From assembly GCF_004802635.2 (NCBI RefSeq), contig NZ_CP046052.1, positions 2,604,001 to 2,668,000 on the forward strand: a stretch of 64,000 bases of DNA, given 5' to 3'. The DNA is from Methylocystis heyeri (GTDB lineage: Bacteria > Pseudomonadota > Alphaproteobacteria > Rhizobiales > Beijerinckiaceae). Below are positions 7,648 to 17,328 of the stretch, in pieces. The notes below the pieces were generated by a model. The model was not told the origin of the DNA and searched no databases. It saw nothing but the letters and a program-made list of their open reading frames with translations. A program made the translations under genes and the position numbers. Numbering within the stretch: position 1 is the first letter of the stretch; each line of letters begins with the position of its first letter.

Positions 7648-9129
7648 CTAAAATTTGGTTTGCAGACGCAGGCCCGCATAGGTCGCGCGGGTTTTGGTTG
7701 CGGTCCAGGGTTCGACCACCTGCATATCCGCGGACAGGCGCAACCACGGCGTAATCGCATAATTGTAAAAGGCCTCCACGCCGCCTTCGCTGCGCCGATA
7801 AATTTGCAGCGCGGCCAGACCGGCGAGCAACGGGGCGCTCAAGCCATAATGGAAAAAGCCGACGCCCCAACGGTCGAGTTCGCGCCCTTCAAGGAGGTTA
7901 TTGCCTCCAAGTCCGCCCAGCGCAGTCCATTTGACGGGGTTGGGATTGCCGTCGGAGAGCGTGACCAAAGAGAAGAGGCCCCATCCGACGTTGGGATTGT
8001 CTTCGGTGCGAAAAAGATACTGCTCGGCCCCGTATGAAGCGAACCAATAGCCCTTTTTCGTCAGGGGCGCGCCTCCCGAGACGCGCTGGCGCACGCCGTC
8101 GATGTCCTCGAGATCGAAGCCTCGCGCGTTGCTGTAATAGCTGCGGATGGTGTGGAAACTCTGGAGGCCGGCGATCTCGGTCGAGAAGGTCGCGATGCCG
8201 CCGACGACGACGCCTTTCTCGAAAGGCCGCTCCAGCACGCGCGGGTCTTGCGCGTTGCGCGGATCGGCTATGGCGAGCGTCAATTTGATCGGGTCCGCCC
8301 TGAACGTCGCTGCAGCCCCTAAAGTGTATGTCGGCGACACGATAAGCCGATCTCTAACCCTGCCCGCCGTGGTGACGCCGATGCCTGTCGCCGGCGCCGC
8401 GAAGGCGCGATTCATGAAGGTTTCGACGCCGCCCCCGCCGATGAGCGGCGTTTGCGCGGCAAGCGTCATCGTGTTGATCTTTCCGGCGCTGACGGAAAGT
8501 CGCTCGCCGATATCCTGCGTGAAGACCACGGAAAGCGCGGAATGGTAAGTTTCGCTCGAGACGAAAGCCTGGGCGGCGTTGACCGGAAGCAACGCATAGT
8601 CGGTGTAATTGATGTCGCGCCCGAAGAAATGCTCGTATTGCACATTGACGCGGAAGCCCCGCCAAAGGCCGAGCTTATCCGCGTCGACTTTCAAAAAGGC
8701 GTCCATCTTGCCGCCATAGGCCGAGTCCCTCAGACGATCGCCGGCGATCTGGCCCTGCTCGATCTGCGTCACCCATACGTTCGGCGTCATGCCGATGCTC
8801 TGCAACTGCTCCTTCAGCCCGCCGGGCGTGTCGGCGAGAGAGCGCCGCGTCGACAGAGACGAATTATCCTTTTCGGACGGCTCGCCCTTCTCGGGCGGCT
8901 GATCCTCGCCAGAGGGCTGACCGCTTTCAAACGAGGGGACGCTCTCGGCGCAGGCTACGCGCGTCGCCCCGGTGCAAACCGAGACAACGGCCAGCAGCCC
9001 GAACACCTTGCCGAGGCGCGCGGTGCGCGGCGGGTCTTTCCGGTCGAAAGGCTTCGTTGAATCCAACCTGTCCATTCGGCGCACTGTCTTCGCGTTCGGC
9101 CATGGCGCGCCGGCCTCGTATGAGCGCAT
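7648..9129 (-). CDS. Carbohydrate porin, OprB family
   Basis: 493 residues. A signal-like stretch (KVFGLLAVVSVCTGATRVACA) sits at about residues 41-61, later than usual, so the true start may be an internal Met at 9075; neither start has a convincing ribosome site. After a Pro/Glu/Ser-rich linker the protein has alternating amphipathic strands and ends in a terminal aromatic (GLRLQTKF), as outer-membrane barrels do. The segment around VNVQYEHFFGRDINYTDYAL and the overall size fit OprB-type selective porins. A second OprB-like porin C-terminus is found at the right edge of the window. Confidence 0.75.
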   Translation of the reverse strand: MRSYEAGAPWPNAKTVRRMDRLDSTKPFDRKDPPRTARLGKVFGLLAVVSVCTGATRVACAESVPSFESGQPSGEDQPPEKGEPSEKDNSSLSTRRSLADTPGGLKEQLQSIGMTPNVWVTQIEQGQIAGDRLRDSAYGGKMDAFLKVDADKLGLWRGFRVNVQYEHFFGRDINYTDYALLPVNAAQAFVSSETYHSALSVVFTQDIGERLSVSAGKINTMTLAAQTPLIGGGGVETFMNRAFAAPATGIGVTTAGRVRDRLIVSPTYTLGAAATFRADPIKLTLAIADPRNAQDPRVLERPFEKGVVVGGIATFSTEIAGLQSFHTIRSYYSNARGFDLEDIDGVRQRVSGGAPLTKKGYWFASYGAEQYLFRTEDNPNVGWGLFSLVTLSDGNPNPVKWTALGGLGGNNLLEGRELDRWGVGFFHYGLSAPLLAGLAALQIYRRSEGGVEAFYNYAITPWLRLSADMQVVEPWTATKTRATYAGLRLQTKF

Positions 9130-9485
9130 GGAAGGTCATGGGGTCCGTCACGCAAAGGCGGCGCCGGGCAATCATTATGTGTGACGGCCCAGCGGTCAAG
9201 ACGACCGCCGAAACTTGCGCCCCATCCGAGAGTTGTTTCGCAGGCCCATGTCGGCGTCCTGCCAATTGGCCGCGGCGCTCGACGTGGGTCTTCTTAAACT
9301 CCTGTAGAAAAGCGGCGCGTCCCAAAGCGCCGGCTTTTGAAAAGCCATCGCGAGAAGCCTGAAGAATTCTCAAAATACCAGCGGCGCCGCGGGATGACCT
9401 CGCCGCGTCCGAACGCGCCTAACTTGACAAAGCCCGGGGCTGCGTAAACATTCACGGCTGCTGGCGCCCGGGAGGGAATTTCAAG
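9130..9485. other. Gene-free interval upstream of the secreted protein
   Basis: About 355 bases between divergent genes (porin on minus, secreted protein on plus). No supported gene. It must hold both promoters; the only recognisable element is a TTGACA box near 9424. Confidence 0.55.
9424..9452 (+). promoter_or_regulatory. Possible sigma-70 promoter for the secreted protein
   Basis: A consensus -35 box TTGACA at 9424-9429 is followed after 15-17 bases by the A-rich TAAACATT, a weak -10. It lies about 35 bases upstream of the ATG at 9486, just before the ribosome site GGGAGGGAA. Confidence 0.4.
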
Positions 9486-9917
9486 ATGCGCTTACACTGG
9501 CTGATTGCGCTCGGATTTTTCGTGGGCTCCGCGCCGGCTTTCGCTCAAAGCGCTCCCAATGCGATGCTCGGGGGCGAGATGGCGCAGGCGGGGAAAAACG
9601 ACTGCTTCGTCAACCGGGGCTATTCGACCTTCCAGCGCAATTTTGCGTCGTCGGTCTCGGCCGGAACCAAGGCTGTGATCACCCTGCCCGGCGCCTATTG
9701 CCAGGGCGCCGATCTCAGCGGACAGGCTGTCCTGATTTTCAACAATGCGACCTCCGGCAATATTCGTTTCAAGCGCTTCCCCAATTCCGTCGCGGGCTCC
9801 GCCGGACTGTCCTTCGCGAATTACGCCGAGACCGTCAATGCCGCCGATCGTGAGATCACGGTGCAGTTCGACATTGTCGGCGCCTTTCCCATCAGCCTCG
9901 TTCTCGAAGCGCCCTGA
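9486..9917 (+). CDS. Small secreted protein of unknown function
   Basis: 143 residues with a clean signal peptide (LIALGFFVGSAPAFAQS, predicted cut after AFA). The mature part has two cysteines (NDCFVNRGYSTF and GAYCQGADLSG) that could form one disulfide, and otherwise beta-rich sequence with no charged clusters. The ribosome site GGGAGGG lies 8-10 bases before the ATG. It faces the Tat-like protein gene in convergent orientation, with 10 bases between the stops. I do not recognise the family; the periplasm is the likely location. Confidence 0.7.
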   Translation: MRLHWLIALGFFVGSAPAFAQSAPNAMLGGEMAQAGKNDCFVNRGYSTFQRNFASSVSAGTKAVITLPGAYCQGADLSGQAVLIFNNATSGNIRFKRFPNSVAGSAGLSFANYAETVNAADREITVQFDIVGAFPISLVLEAP

Positions 9918-9927
9918 GCCTTTGCGC

Positions 9928-10473
9928 TCAGGCCTTTAGGCCGCCTGCGCTTCGCGCGCTCAGCCCGGCGGGAAAACTCAGCCCCTGCGGACCGGCGAAG
10001 CCCGATTGGGGCGCCGCGACCATCCGGGAGCCGCCGGAAAGACAGGGACGCGCCAGGAGCCAGGCCTCGCCGCCGGCCGCATGGGCGAGGGCCATCTTGG
10101 CGACGCGACTTGCGGCGCGCAAAAGCGCGTCCGGGTCCGGTTCGCTGCCTGCCGTCGCTCCGCCCGCCGCCGGCGGGGCGATTTGGAGCAGCCCCGCGCC
10201 GGCGACGCGCGCCACCAGCGCATAGGGCGGAGAATAATCGGGCCACACCCCGGCGAAGGCCTGCTTTCCGGAAGCGCCGGGGCGAAACATCGCGCCGGTC
10301 GGCTCGTGCAGAACCAGCACGGCGGCGGCGCCCTGCAATTGAACCAGCCAGGGATGGTCGACGTCGAGGTCGGTCGCCATGGAGACCCGACCTGCCGCCT
10401 TGCAGGGCGGCGCGAAGGCGCTGGCGGCGCTGGCGGCCAATCCGACGGAAACGGCGCGGCGACTGAGGGTCAT
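9928..10473 (-). CDS. Putative Tat-exported protein of unknown function
   Basis: 181 residues. The N-terminus has a twin-arginine-like motif (TLSRRAVSVGLAASAASAFA) followed by a small-residue hydrophobic segment. The mature part contains PWLVQLQGAAAVLVLHEP and a Gly/Pro-rich middle. No enzyme motif is visible. A GAGAGG ribosome-like site lies about 13 bases before the ATG, rather far. It is single-gene in context, convergent with the secreted protein at 9486. Confidence 0.6.
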   Translation of the reverse strand: MTLSRRAVSVGLAASAASAFAPPCKAAGRVSMATDLDVDHPWLVQLQGAAAVLVLHEPTGAMFRPGASGKQAFAGVWPDYSPPYALVARVAGAGLLQIAPPAAGGATAGSEPDPDALLRAASRVAKMALAHAAGGEAWLLARPCLSGGSRMVAAPQSGFAGPQGLSFPAGLSARSAGGLKA

Positions 10474-10693
10474 GCTGTGCTCTTTGCCTCTCGGAAGCGT
10501 CTTTACGGCGCGGCGCCGCGTCGATGATCGATCCGTCGGAACGCCCGCGGACCATCAAAGAGAAATATAAACGGGGGATGTTGTCAAAGTCGCTATGGGC
10601 GGGGGCTTCGGCCAGCGCGTTTTAGGACTGCCCGCCGTCCTCGAGAACCCGCCGGAAACCGACCGGATAGACCTCAATATGGAGGCGTTTTTT

Positions 10694-11440
10694 ATGCCCG
10701 AACCCGGATATTCGAACAAAACGGCAATTGTGACGGGGGCTTCGAAGGGCATCGGGGCGGCGATCGCGCGGCGCCTCGCCGCGGATGGCTTTCAGACCAT
10801 CGTCAATTACGCCTCCAGTCCGGCAGAGGCCGAGGCAGTCGTCTCCACGATAATTGCCGCGGGCGGGCGCGCCAGGGCCGTCCGCGCGGATGTCGCCGAT
10901 CCCGCGGCCGTCAGCATGTTGTTCGACGAGGCCGAGTCCGCCTTCGGACCCGTGGATGTGCTGGTGAACAACGCCGGGATCATGAAGAACGCTCCATTGG
11001 CCGAAGTTACGGACGCGGACTTCCAACGCCTGATCGCGGTAAACCTCACAGGCGCGTTCAACGGCATGCGCGAAGCGGCGCGGCGCTTGCGCGACGGCGG
11101 GCGGATCGTAAATTTTTCAACCAGCATCATCGGCTATTATCTGCCTGCGCATGGCGTCTATGCGGCGACCAAGGCGGCCGTCGAAGCGCTGACGCATACG
11201 CTCGCCAAGGAGCTCGGCGGGCGCGGCATTACCGTCAATGCGGTCGCGCCCGGACCGGTGGCCACGGAGATGCTTCTGACCGGCCGGCCCCCCGAACTGA
11301 TTCAGCGCGTGGTCGACGATATTCCGCTGGGACGCGTCGGTGAGCCCGACGATATCGCCCGCGTGGTCTCTTTCCTCGCCGGCGTCGAAAGCGGATGGAT
11401 CAACGGCCAGGTGATCAGGGTCAACGGCGGGCGCAATTGA
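10694..11440 (+). CDS. SDR-family oxidoreductase (3-oxoacyl-ACP reductase-like)
   Basis: 248 residues with the start at 10694, preceded by GGAGGCG; the longer frame from 10595 has no ribosome site. The Rossmann cofactor motif TGASKGIG is at residues 14-21, NNAG follows near residue 90, and the catalytic Ser (NFSTSIIGY) and Tyr/Lys (VYAATK) are all present. The C-terminus (SGWINGQVIRVNGGRN) is typical of NAD(P)H-dependent classical SDRs. The substrate cannot be told: FabG-like and short-chain alcohol dehydrogenases share these features. It is monocistronic; a strong hairpin with T-rich tail follows at 11472. Confidence 0.88.
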   Translation: MPEPGYSNKTAIVTGASKGIGAAIARRLAADGFQTIVNYASSPAEAEAVVSTIIAAGGRARAVRADVADPAAVSMLFDEAESAFGPVDVLVNNAGIMKNAPLAEVTDADFQRLIAVNLTGAFNGMREAARRLRDGGRIVNFSTSIIGYYLPAHGVYAATKAAVEALTHTLAKELGGRGITVNAVAPGPVATEMLLTGRPPELIQRVVDDIPLGRVGEPDDIARVVSFLAGVESGWINGQVIRVNGGRN

Positions 11441-11471
11441 GCGTATCGAGCGGGCTCGAAGACGCCGCCGC

Positions 11472-11510
11472 TAGAGTCTTTCCATGTTTCATGGAAAGAC
11501 TCTAAGTTTT
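11472..11510 (+). terminator. Strong hairpin and T-rich tail after the SDR gene
   Basis: TAGAGTCTTTCCATG pairs perfectly with CATGGAAAGACTCTA across a 3-base loop (15-bp stem), followed by AGTTTTTGTTTT. The fold and T-rich tail fit a rho-independent terminator 32 bases past the SDR stop, although the stem is not GC-rich. It may also be one of the palindromic repeat units present here. Confidence 0.6.
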
Positions 11511-11565
11511 TGTTTTAACGCGTTTCCCACGCCGAACCGGTGTCCACTTGGGCTGGAAACGCTCC

Positions 11566-11660
11566 AGGCATGTTCCCAAAAAGTGCGCAGCGGTTTTTTT
11601 TGGAAGAGAACATGCCCCGTCAATGAGATTCGAAGCGCGTTCGACCGAACGCGCTTTAGA
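11566..11660 (+). repeat. Rhizobiales-type palindromic repeat, copy upstream of the sulfatase
   Basis: It starts GCATGTTCCCAAAAAGTGCG, runs through CAGCGGTTTT and a complementary GAACATGC, and ends with a GCGCGTTCGACCGAACGCGC palindrome. A copy in the same orientation follows the sulfatase at 13279-13381. The copies differ by small indels in the A/T runs and near the right-hand palindrome. Confidence 0.75.
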
Positions 11661-11783
11661 AGCCGCTTGGCGCTTTCTGGGCGCATGCTCTAGCAGGCGC
11701 CGCGATCAACGCTACTTTCTCTCTCGCCGTCTGCTCGGCCAGCGTTTGCCGAGGAAATTTGGATTGATCCGGGAGGGAGAGAA

Positions 11784-13280
11784 ATGTCGCAGGCGAAAAA
11801 GCCGAACATCCTCATTCTATGGGGAGACGACATCGGCTGGTGGAACATCAGCTACAACAACCGCGGGCAAATGGGCTACCGCACGCCCAACATCGATCGG
11901 ATCGCCAACGAGGGGCTGGCGTTCACGGATTATTACGGCCAGCAGAGCTGCACGGCCGGACGGGCGGCCTTCATCACCGGCCAGAATCCCATCCGCACCG
12001 GGCTGACGAAAGTCGGCATGCCGGGCGCGGACGTCGGACTGCAGGCGGAGGACCCGACCATTGCCGAGCTCTTGAAACCTCTGGGCTACCGGACGGGACA
12101 ATTCGGCAAGAACCATCTCGGCGACAAGGACAAGTTCCTTCCCACGCTGCATGGCTTCGACGAATTTTTCGGCAATCTTTATCACCTCAACGCGGAAGAG
12201 GAGCCGGAGGACCCGGACTATCCGAAGGGCGACGAATTCAAGAAACTTTACGGACCGCGCGGGGTCCTGCACAGCTGGGCGGACGGCCAGGGCGGACAAA
12301 GGGTCGAGGACACCGGGCCGCTCACGAAGAAGCGCATGGAAACCATCGACGACGAAGTGACGGAGCAGGCGCTTCGTTTCATCGACGAGGCGCATAAGTC
12401 CGGCGAGCCGTTCTTTCTCTGGTACAACACCACAGGGATGCATTTCCGCACCCACAGCGCCGCAAAGCACAGAGGTAAAAGCAACGGCCAGGGCGAATAC
12501 AACGACGTCATGGTCGCGCATGACGAGCACATCGGTCAGATGCTGAACAAGCTCGACGAGCTCGGCCTCGCCGACGACACGATCGTCTTCTACTCGACCG
12601 ACAACGGTCCGCATTACAATTCCTGGCCGGACGCCGGCATAACGCCCTTCCGCTCGGAGAAAAACACCAATTGGGAGGGCGGCTGGCGCGTGCCCGCCTT
12701 CGTGCGTTGGCCGCACCGGTTCAAGGCGGGCGGCGTGCTCAACGACATCGTCAGCCATCAGGACTGGATGCCGACGTTGCTCGCTGCCGCCGGAGAGCCG
12801 AACATCGTGGATAAAGCGCGTGCGGGCTACACGGCGGGCGACAAGACCTTCAAAGTCTGCCTCGACGGCTTCGACATGCTTCCCTATTTCGCCGGCGAGA
12901 CCGACCACAGTCCGCGGCGATTCTTCTTTTACATCAGCGACGACGGCGACATCCTCGCCCTGCGCATGGACGATTGGAAAGTCGTCCTGATGGAGCAGCG
13001 GGCGAAGGCTTTGGCGTGCTGGTTCGAACCCTTCGTCCATCTGAGGGCGCCGAAAATATTCAATCTCCGGCGCGATCCTTTCGAACGGGCGGACGAAAAT
13101 TCAAATACCTATTGGGATTGGCTGCTGTCGCATGTCTACATCATGTATGCGATGCAGGGCGTCGTCGCCAAGCAGATCGAATCCTTCGTGGAATTCCCGC
13201 CGCGTCAGAAACCTGCTTCGTTCAATCTCGATTCGGTGTTGCGAAAACTGCAGGAGGCGAACAGCAGCGCCAATCACTAG
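11784..13280 (+). CDS. Arylsulfatase (type I sulfatase)
   Basis: 498 residues. The metal-binding start NILILWGDDIGW gives the two Asp ligands at about residues 15-16. The active-site signature is QSCTAGRAAFITGQ, with Cys56 as the predicted formylglycine residue and Arg60 in the C-x-A-x-R pattern; maturation would need a formylglycine-generating enzyme encoded elsewhere. DNGPHYN supplies the second metal ligand pair. No signal peptide is visible, so a cytoplasmic location is possible. The start has a strong GGGAGGGAGA ribosome site. The gene stands alone between two direct copies of an intergenic repeat. It cleaves sulfate esters; the natural substrate is unknown. Confidence 0.92.
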   Translation: MSQAKKPNILILWGDDIGWWNISYNNRGQMGYRTPNIDRIANEGLAFTDYYGQQSCTAGRAAFITGQNPIRTGLTKVGMPGADVGLQAEDPTIAELLKPLGYRTGQFGKNHLGDKDKFLPTLHGFDEFFGNLYHLNAEEEPEDPDYPKGDEFKKLYGPRGVLHSWADGQGGQRVEDTGPLTKKRMETIDDEVTEQALRFIDEAHKSGEPFFLWYNTTGMHFRTHSAAKHRGKSNGQGEYNDVMVAHDEHIGQMLNKLDELGLADDTIVFYSTDNGPHYNSWPDAGITPFRSEKNTNWEGGWRVPAFVRWPHRFKAGGVLNDIVSHQDWMPTLLAAAGEPNIVDKARAGYTAGDKTFKVCLDGFDMLPYFAGETDHSPRRFFFYISDDGDILALRMDDWKVVLMEQRAKALACWFEPFVHLRAPKIFNLRRDPFERADENSNTYWDWLLSHVYIMYAMQGVVAKQIESFVEFPPRQKPASFNLDSVLRKLQEANSSANH

Positions 13281-13381
13281 AGCATGTTCCCAAAAAGTGC
13301 GCAGCGGTTTTTGGAAAAGAACATGCTCCTTCGATGAGATTTGGAGCGCGTTCGACTGCGTTTGAACCGAACGCGCTCTAA
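13279..13381 (+). repeat. Rhizobiales-type palindromic repeat, copy downstream of the sulfatase
   Basis: Begins at the sulfatase stop codon with AGCATGTTCCCAAAAAGTGC, continues CAGCGGTTTTTGGAAAAGAA and ends with a GAGCGCG...CGCGCTC palindrome. Same orientation as the copy at 11566, so the sulfatase lies between direct repeats about 1.7 kb apart. The unit can form a long stem and might also end transcription. Confidence 0.75.
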
Positions 13382-13421
13382 TGACGCCCAAGACGAAAGG
13401 AGCGCGGATAGACGGTTTGTT

Positions 13422-13952
13422 CTATGCCCGCTCGTCGGGCAGGGATTTGCGTCTCAACAGGATGGCGCGCAGTTTCTCGGGGCCGAGGGCCTCGCTGATT
13501 TCAAGGAAGCCGAAGAAAGGAATCAGCGCCACGAAGACAATGATCGCGAGCATGGAGAGCGCTTGCAGCGAGCCATCCCCTAAAGTGGGTATCGCCCCGG
13601 TAGCCGGCTTCCCATGCCACATGCCGATGAGCGTTTCTTCGATTATGTGAAAGAAGATGGTCAGCGCGGCGAACACGGCGGACTTGAACAGGATCGTATA
13701 AATCAAAGGCAGCTTCCGCGTGATGCGGTCGCCGAGACGCAGGTCCTGGCCGACGACGACGATCTTCGACAGGGCAAGGGCGTTGATAAACGCGAATCCC
13801 TGCTGGTAGGTGAGTATGTCCTCGTTGAAGATGAACGCTTTATGCAGCGAAAGAACCGTCAGGAAAACCCATAGGTAGACGAATACTCGAAAAACCTTTT
13901 TTGCTTCTTCGACGGCGCCGGATTTGAGGCGGCTCATGCGTCCATTGGCCAT
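13422..13952 (-). CDS. Integral membrane protein of unknown function
   Basis: 176 residues with the start at 13952, chosen because GGAG precedes it by about 9 bases; the frame upstream to 14063 is low-complexity. Three clear membrane spans are seen (FRVFVYLWVFLTVLSLHKAF; LIYTILFKSAVFAALTIFF; ALSMLAIIVFVALIPFFGFL), with a weaker one around FAFINALALSKIVVVG. The C-terminus (EISEALGPEKLRAILLRR) looks cytoplasmic. Similar proteins occur in Rhizobiales, but I cannot assign a function. No partner gene is adjacent. Confidence 0.65.
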   Translation of the reverse strand: MANGRMSRLKSGAVEEAKKVFRVFVYLWVFLTVLSLHKAFIFNEDILTYQQGFAFINALALSKIVVVGQDLRLGDRITRKLPLIYTILFKSAVFAALTIFFHIIEETLIGMWHGKPATGAIPTLGDGSLQALSMLAIIVFVALIPFFGFLEISEALGPEKLRAILLRRKSLPDERA

Positions 13953-14167
13953 TTTTCGGCTCCGTGGGTAGGCTGGAGGTGGGCTTGCAATAAACTTCTC
14001 CATCCGGGCTGAGGAAAATGGAGATGCGAAGCTTCGCCTTTTTTCACAGGTCCGGATGAACATTTATGAGAATGCCCGTTCGGCGTCGCCCGGTCGAGAG
14101 GAATTGGTCCGCAAATGGGTGGACCGGCGCATCGAAGCGTTGCGAGCGCTTCGCCTTGTCGAGCGCG

Positions 14168-14875
14168 TCATTTGGATTTTGCGGCCACCCAGCCCCCGAA
14201 CAAATATGTCTGATAGAATCTCAGCGGGGTTTCGAAACCTGCGTCTTTCAAAATCGATAGCAGCTCGCTCTCCGGAATGAAGTCGACGTCTCTTTCGACA
14301 TGGGCGCGGTCTTGCGCCAGTTCCTCGGCGGAGACCCCATGCGAAGCGTAAGACAGCAGCCAGGCGTTCGACAGCCGCACAAATTCGGGGGAATTCCTGT
14401 CCCCGAAAAGGTCGGCGACGACGAGCAGGCCGCCAGGCTCCAGATTTTTCGCCATCGCATGGAAATAGTCGAGCTTCTCTGTCCGGCCTTTTATGAAATG
14501 GGCCACGAAGATCGACGACGCCGCATGAAACGGGGCTGGCGATCGGTAGTCCTGCAAACGACCGTTAAAAAAATCAACGCGATCCGTCATCCCGGCTTCA
14601 GCCAGCCTATGCCGGCAAGCGTTGATCATATCGGGAGAAACATCCACTGCGGCAAAGCGCCAAAACGGAAAGCGCTCGGCCAGCGTGATAATTTCAGCGC
14701 CTACGCCAGCGCCTGCGGAAAGAAAGCGGGCATTCTCGGGCTGTCCTTGCAGCCACGGCGCAATCATCTGGTGCAATGCGTCGTAGCTCGGGCAAAAGCG
14801 GCGAATCCTGCGGTGGTATTTCGCGGCGAGGTTTTCGCCGAAATGCACTGCGACGTCAAACTGTTCGGATGCCAT
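14168..14875 (-). CDS. SAM-dependent methyltransferase (class I)
   Basis: 235 residues from ATG 14875. The longer frame to 15475 is antisense to the PaiB-like gene and is rejected. The SAM-binding motif I is FLSAGAGVGAEIITLAERFP (G-x-G-x-G), followed by the acidic motif AAVDVSPDMINACRHRLAE and motif II/III segments (YFHAMAKNLEPGGLLVVADL). The type resembles UbiE/Methyltransf_25 enzymes; a small molecule is the likely acceptor. AAGG lies just before the ATG. It is divergent from the gene at 15083, with about 200 bases between them. Confidence 0.85.
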   Translation of the reverse strand: MASEQFDVAVHFGENLAAKYHRRIRRFCPSYDALHQMIAPWLQGQPENARFLSAGAGVGAEIITLAERFPFWRFAAVDVSPDMINACRHRLAEAGMTDRVDFFNGRLQDYRSPAPFHAASSIFVAHFIKGRTEKLDYFHAMAKNLEPGGLLVVADLFGDRNSPEFVRLSNAWLLSYASHGVSAEELAQDRAHVERDVDFIPESELLSILKDAGFETPLRFYQTYLFGGWVAAKSK

Positions 14876-15082
14876 GGCCTTCGATGCCCAGTGGAGCTGG
14901 CCAGCCGTCTTCAGCGCCGAGCGCGCTGAACGGCTTGCCTCGCCATGTTGGCGCAAATTCGTTTCATTGTCTCGGCTGAGATCGTCTGCCGGGCAGCCGG
15001 CGGGTTGTCTCCTTGATTTGCAAGTGATTAGTTGAGCAACCACCCCTGCGGGGGTTGACCGAGCCCGCGCGAGGATTCGCCG

Positions 15083-15709
15083 ATGTATCTCCCCGAAAAC
15101 TTCCGCGAGCAAGACGCGGCGACGATCGCCGCGATCATAGGGAACAATCCTTTGGGAGCGCTGGTCACGGTCCAGAACGGCGCGCTGGTCGCGGATCATA
15201 TTCCGTTTCTTCTCGACAGCGGGCGCAACCGGCTTCTCGCCCATGTCGCGCGCGCCAATCCGCTTTGGAGGCTTGCGGATCGCAGCCAGGATGCGCTGGC
15301 GATCTTTCAGGGAGGCGATCGCTATGTCACGCCATCCTGGTATCCGTCCAAGCGTCGAACCGGGAGGGTGGCGCCGACATGGAATTACGAGGTCGTTCAT
15401 GTCTATGGGCGTCTCGTCGCGCATGACGACGAGCTTGCGGCCCGCGAAACGATCGAAAAATTGACGCGCGAGCACGAAGAGCGCCGGCCCGCCCCCTGGG
15501 CCGTCGGCGACGCGCCGGAAGATTATGTTTCAAAACTGCTGAAGGCGATCGTGGCGATCGAGATCGACATCACGCGCATCGAAGCCAAGCGCAAGCTGAG
15601 CCAGAACCGAAGCGCGGAGGATCGCGAAGGCGTGATCGCGGGTCTCGAAGAAGAAGATAACGACGCCGCGCGGGATATGGCGCGTCGGATGAGAGAGAGG
15701 GAAGTCTAG
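15083..15709 (+). CDS. FMN-binding negative transcriptional regulator (PaiB-like)
   Basis: 208 residues. Start MYLPENFREQDAATIAAII and the following LGALVTVQNGALVADHIPFL are the family hallmark; VTPSWYPSKRRTGRVAPTWNY is the flavin-binding region. The C-terminus is charged (EGVIAGLEEEDNDAARDM). Founding PaiB acts in Bacillus protease regulation, but most homologues are of unknown role and could be flavin-dependent enzymes. The gene is divergent from the methyltransferase and upstream of the tRNA pair. Confidence 0.9.
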   Translation: MYLPENFREQDAATIAAIIGNNPLGALVTVQNGALVADHIPFLLDSGRNRLLAHVARANPLWRLADRSQDALAIFQGGDRYVTPSWYPSKRRTGRVAPTWNYEVVHVYGRLVAHDDELAARETIEKLTREHEERRPAPWAVGDAPEDYVSKLLKAIVAIEIDITRIEAKRKLSQNRSAEDREGVIAGLEEEDNDAARDMARRMREREV

Positions 15710-15774
15710 ACTCGGGGCCCCGGCTCCAGCGTTATTTCGCCGGCGGTAGTTTTTCAGAGGCTTTTGGTTTTCAA

Positions 15775-15851
15775 TGGTACCGCCACCCCGGCTCGAACGG
15801 GGGACCCCCAGATCCACAATCTGGTGCTCTAACCAACTGAGCTATGGCGGC
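15775..15851 (-). tRNA. tRNA-His (anticodon GUG)
   Basis: On the minus strand the gene reads GCCGCCATAGCTCAG at its 5' end, with anticodon loop TTGTGGA (anticodon GTG) on a CCAGA/TCTGG stem, T-arm CCCCG-TTCGAGC-CGGGG, and an encoded CCA. The acceptor stem pairs G1:U72 and the discriminator is A73, so there is no C73 to pair with a G-1. This is the unusual type known from a subset of alphaproteobacteria, where HisRS uses A73 rather than G-1:C73. It follows tRNA-Lys in the same direction by 49 bases. Confidence 0.93.
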
Positions 15852-15900
15852 CCGAAGCAGCGTTTGGTGCGCGCTTGTTCGGCGAACTTTGCCGATAAAA

Positions 15901-17246
<1,346 letters not shown>

Positions 17247-17273
17247 AATCCAAGCCATCAGGAATGACAACAG

Positions 17274-17296
17274 GCCCGGCGGCGAGGCCGGGCTTT
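17274..17296 (+). terminator. Hairpin between mdh and sucC
   Basis: GCCCGGC (17274-17280), a 6-base loop, then GCCGGGC (17287-17293) and TTT. It is a GC-rich 7-bp stem in the 82-base gap. With only three T residues it may be a weak terminator or a processing/stability hairpin that lowers sucC relative to mdh. Confidence 0.5.
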
Positions 17297-17328
17297 CTGC
17301 GAGAGGGCCCGCGAGGGTTTAGAGCCAA

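Larger units (their letters stand above)
11441..11783. other. Gene-free interval filled with palindromic repeats
   Basis: About 340 bases hold three adjoining palindromic units: a perfect hairpin at 11472-11504, a unit around AACCGGTGTCCACTTGGGCTG at 11516-11563 and the repeat at 11566-11660. The last 30 bases carry the ribosome site of the sulfatase (GGGAGGGAGA). Short frames here are artefacts of the repeats. Confidence 0.65.

Noticed and set aside
14875-15475. N-terminal extension of the methyltransferase frame
   Set aside because: It is antisense to the PaiB-like gene and adds 200 residues of Arg-rich sequence without homology; the methyltransferase domain is complete without it.
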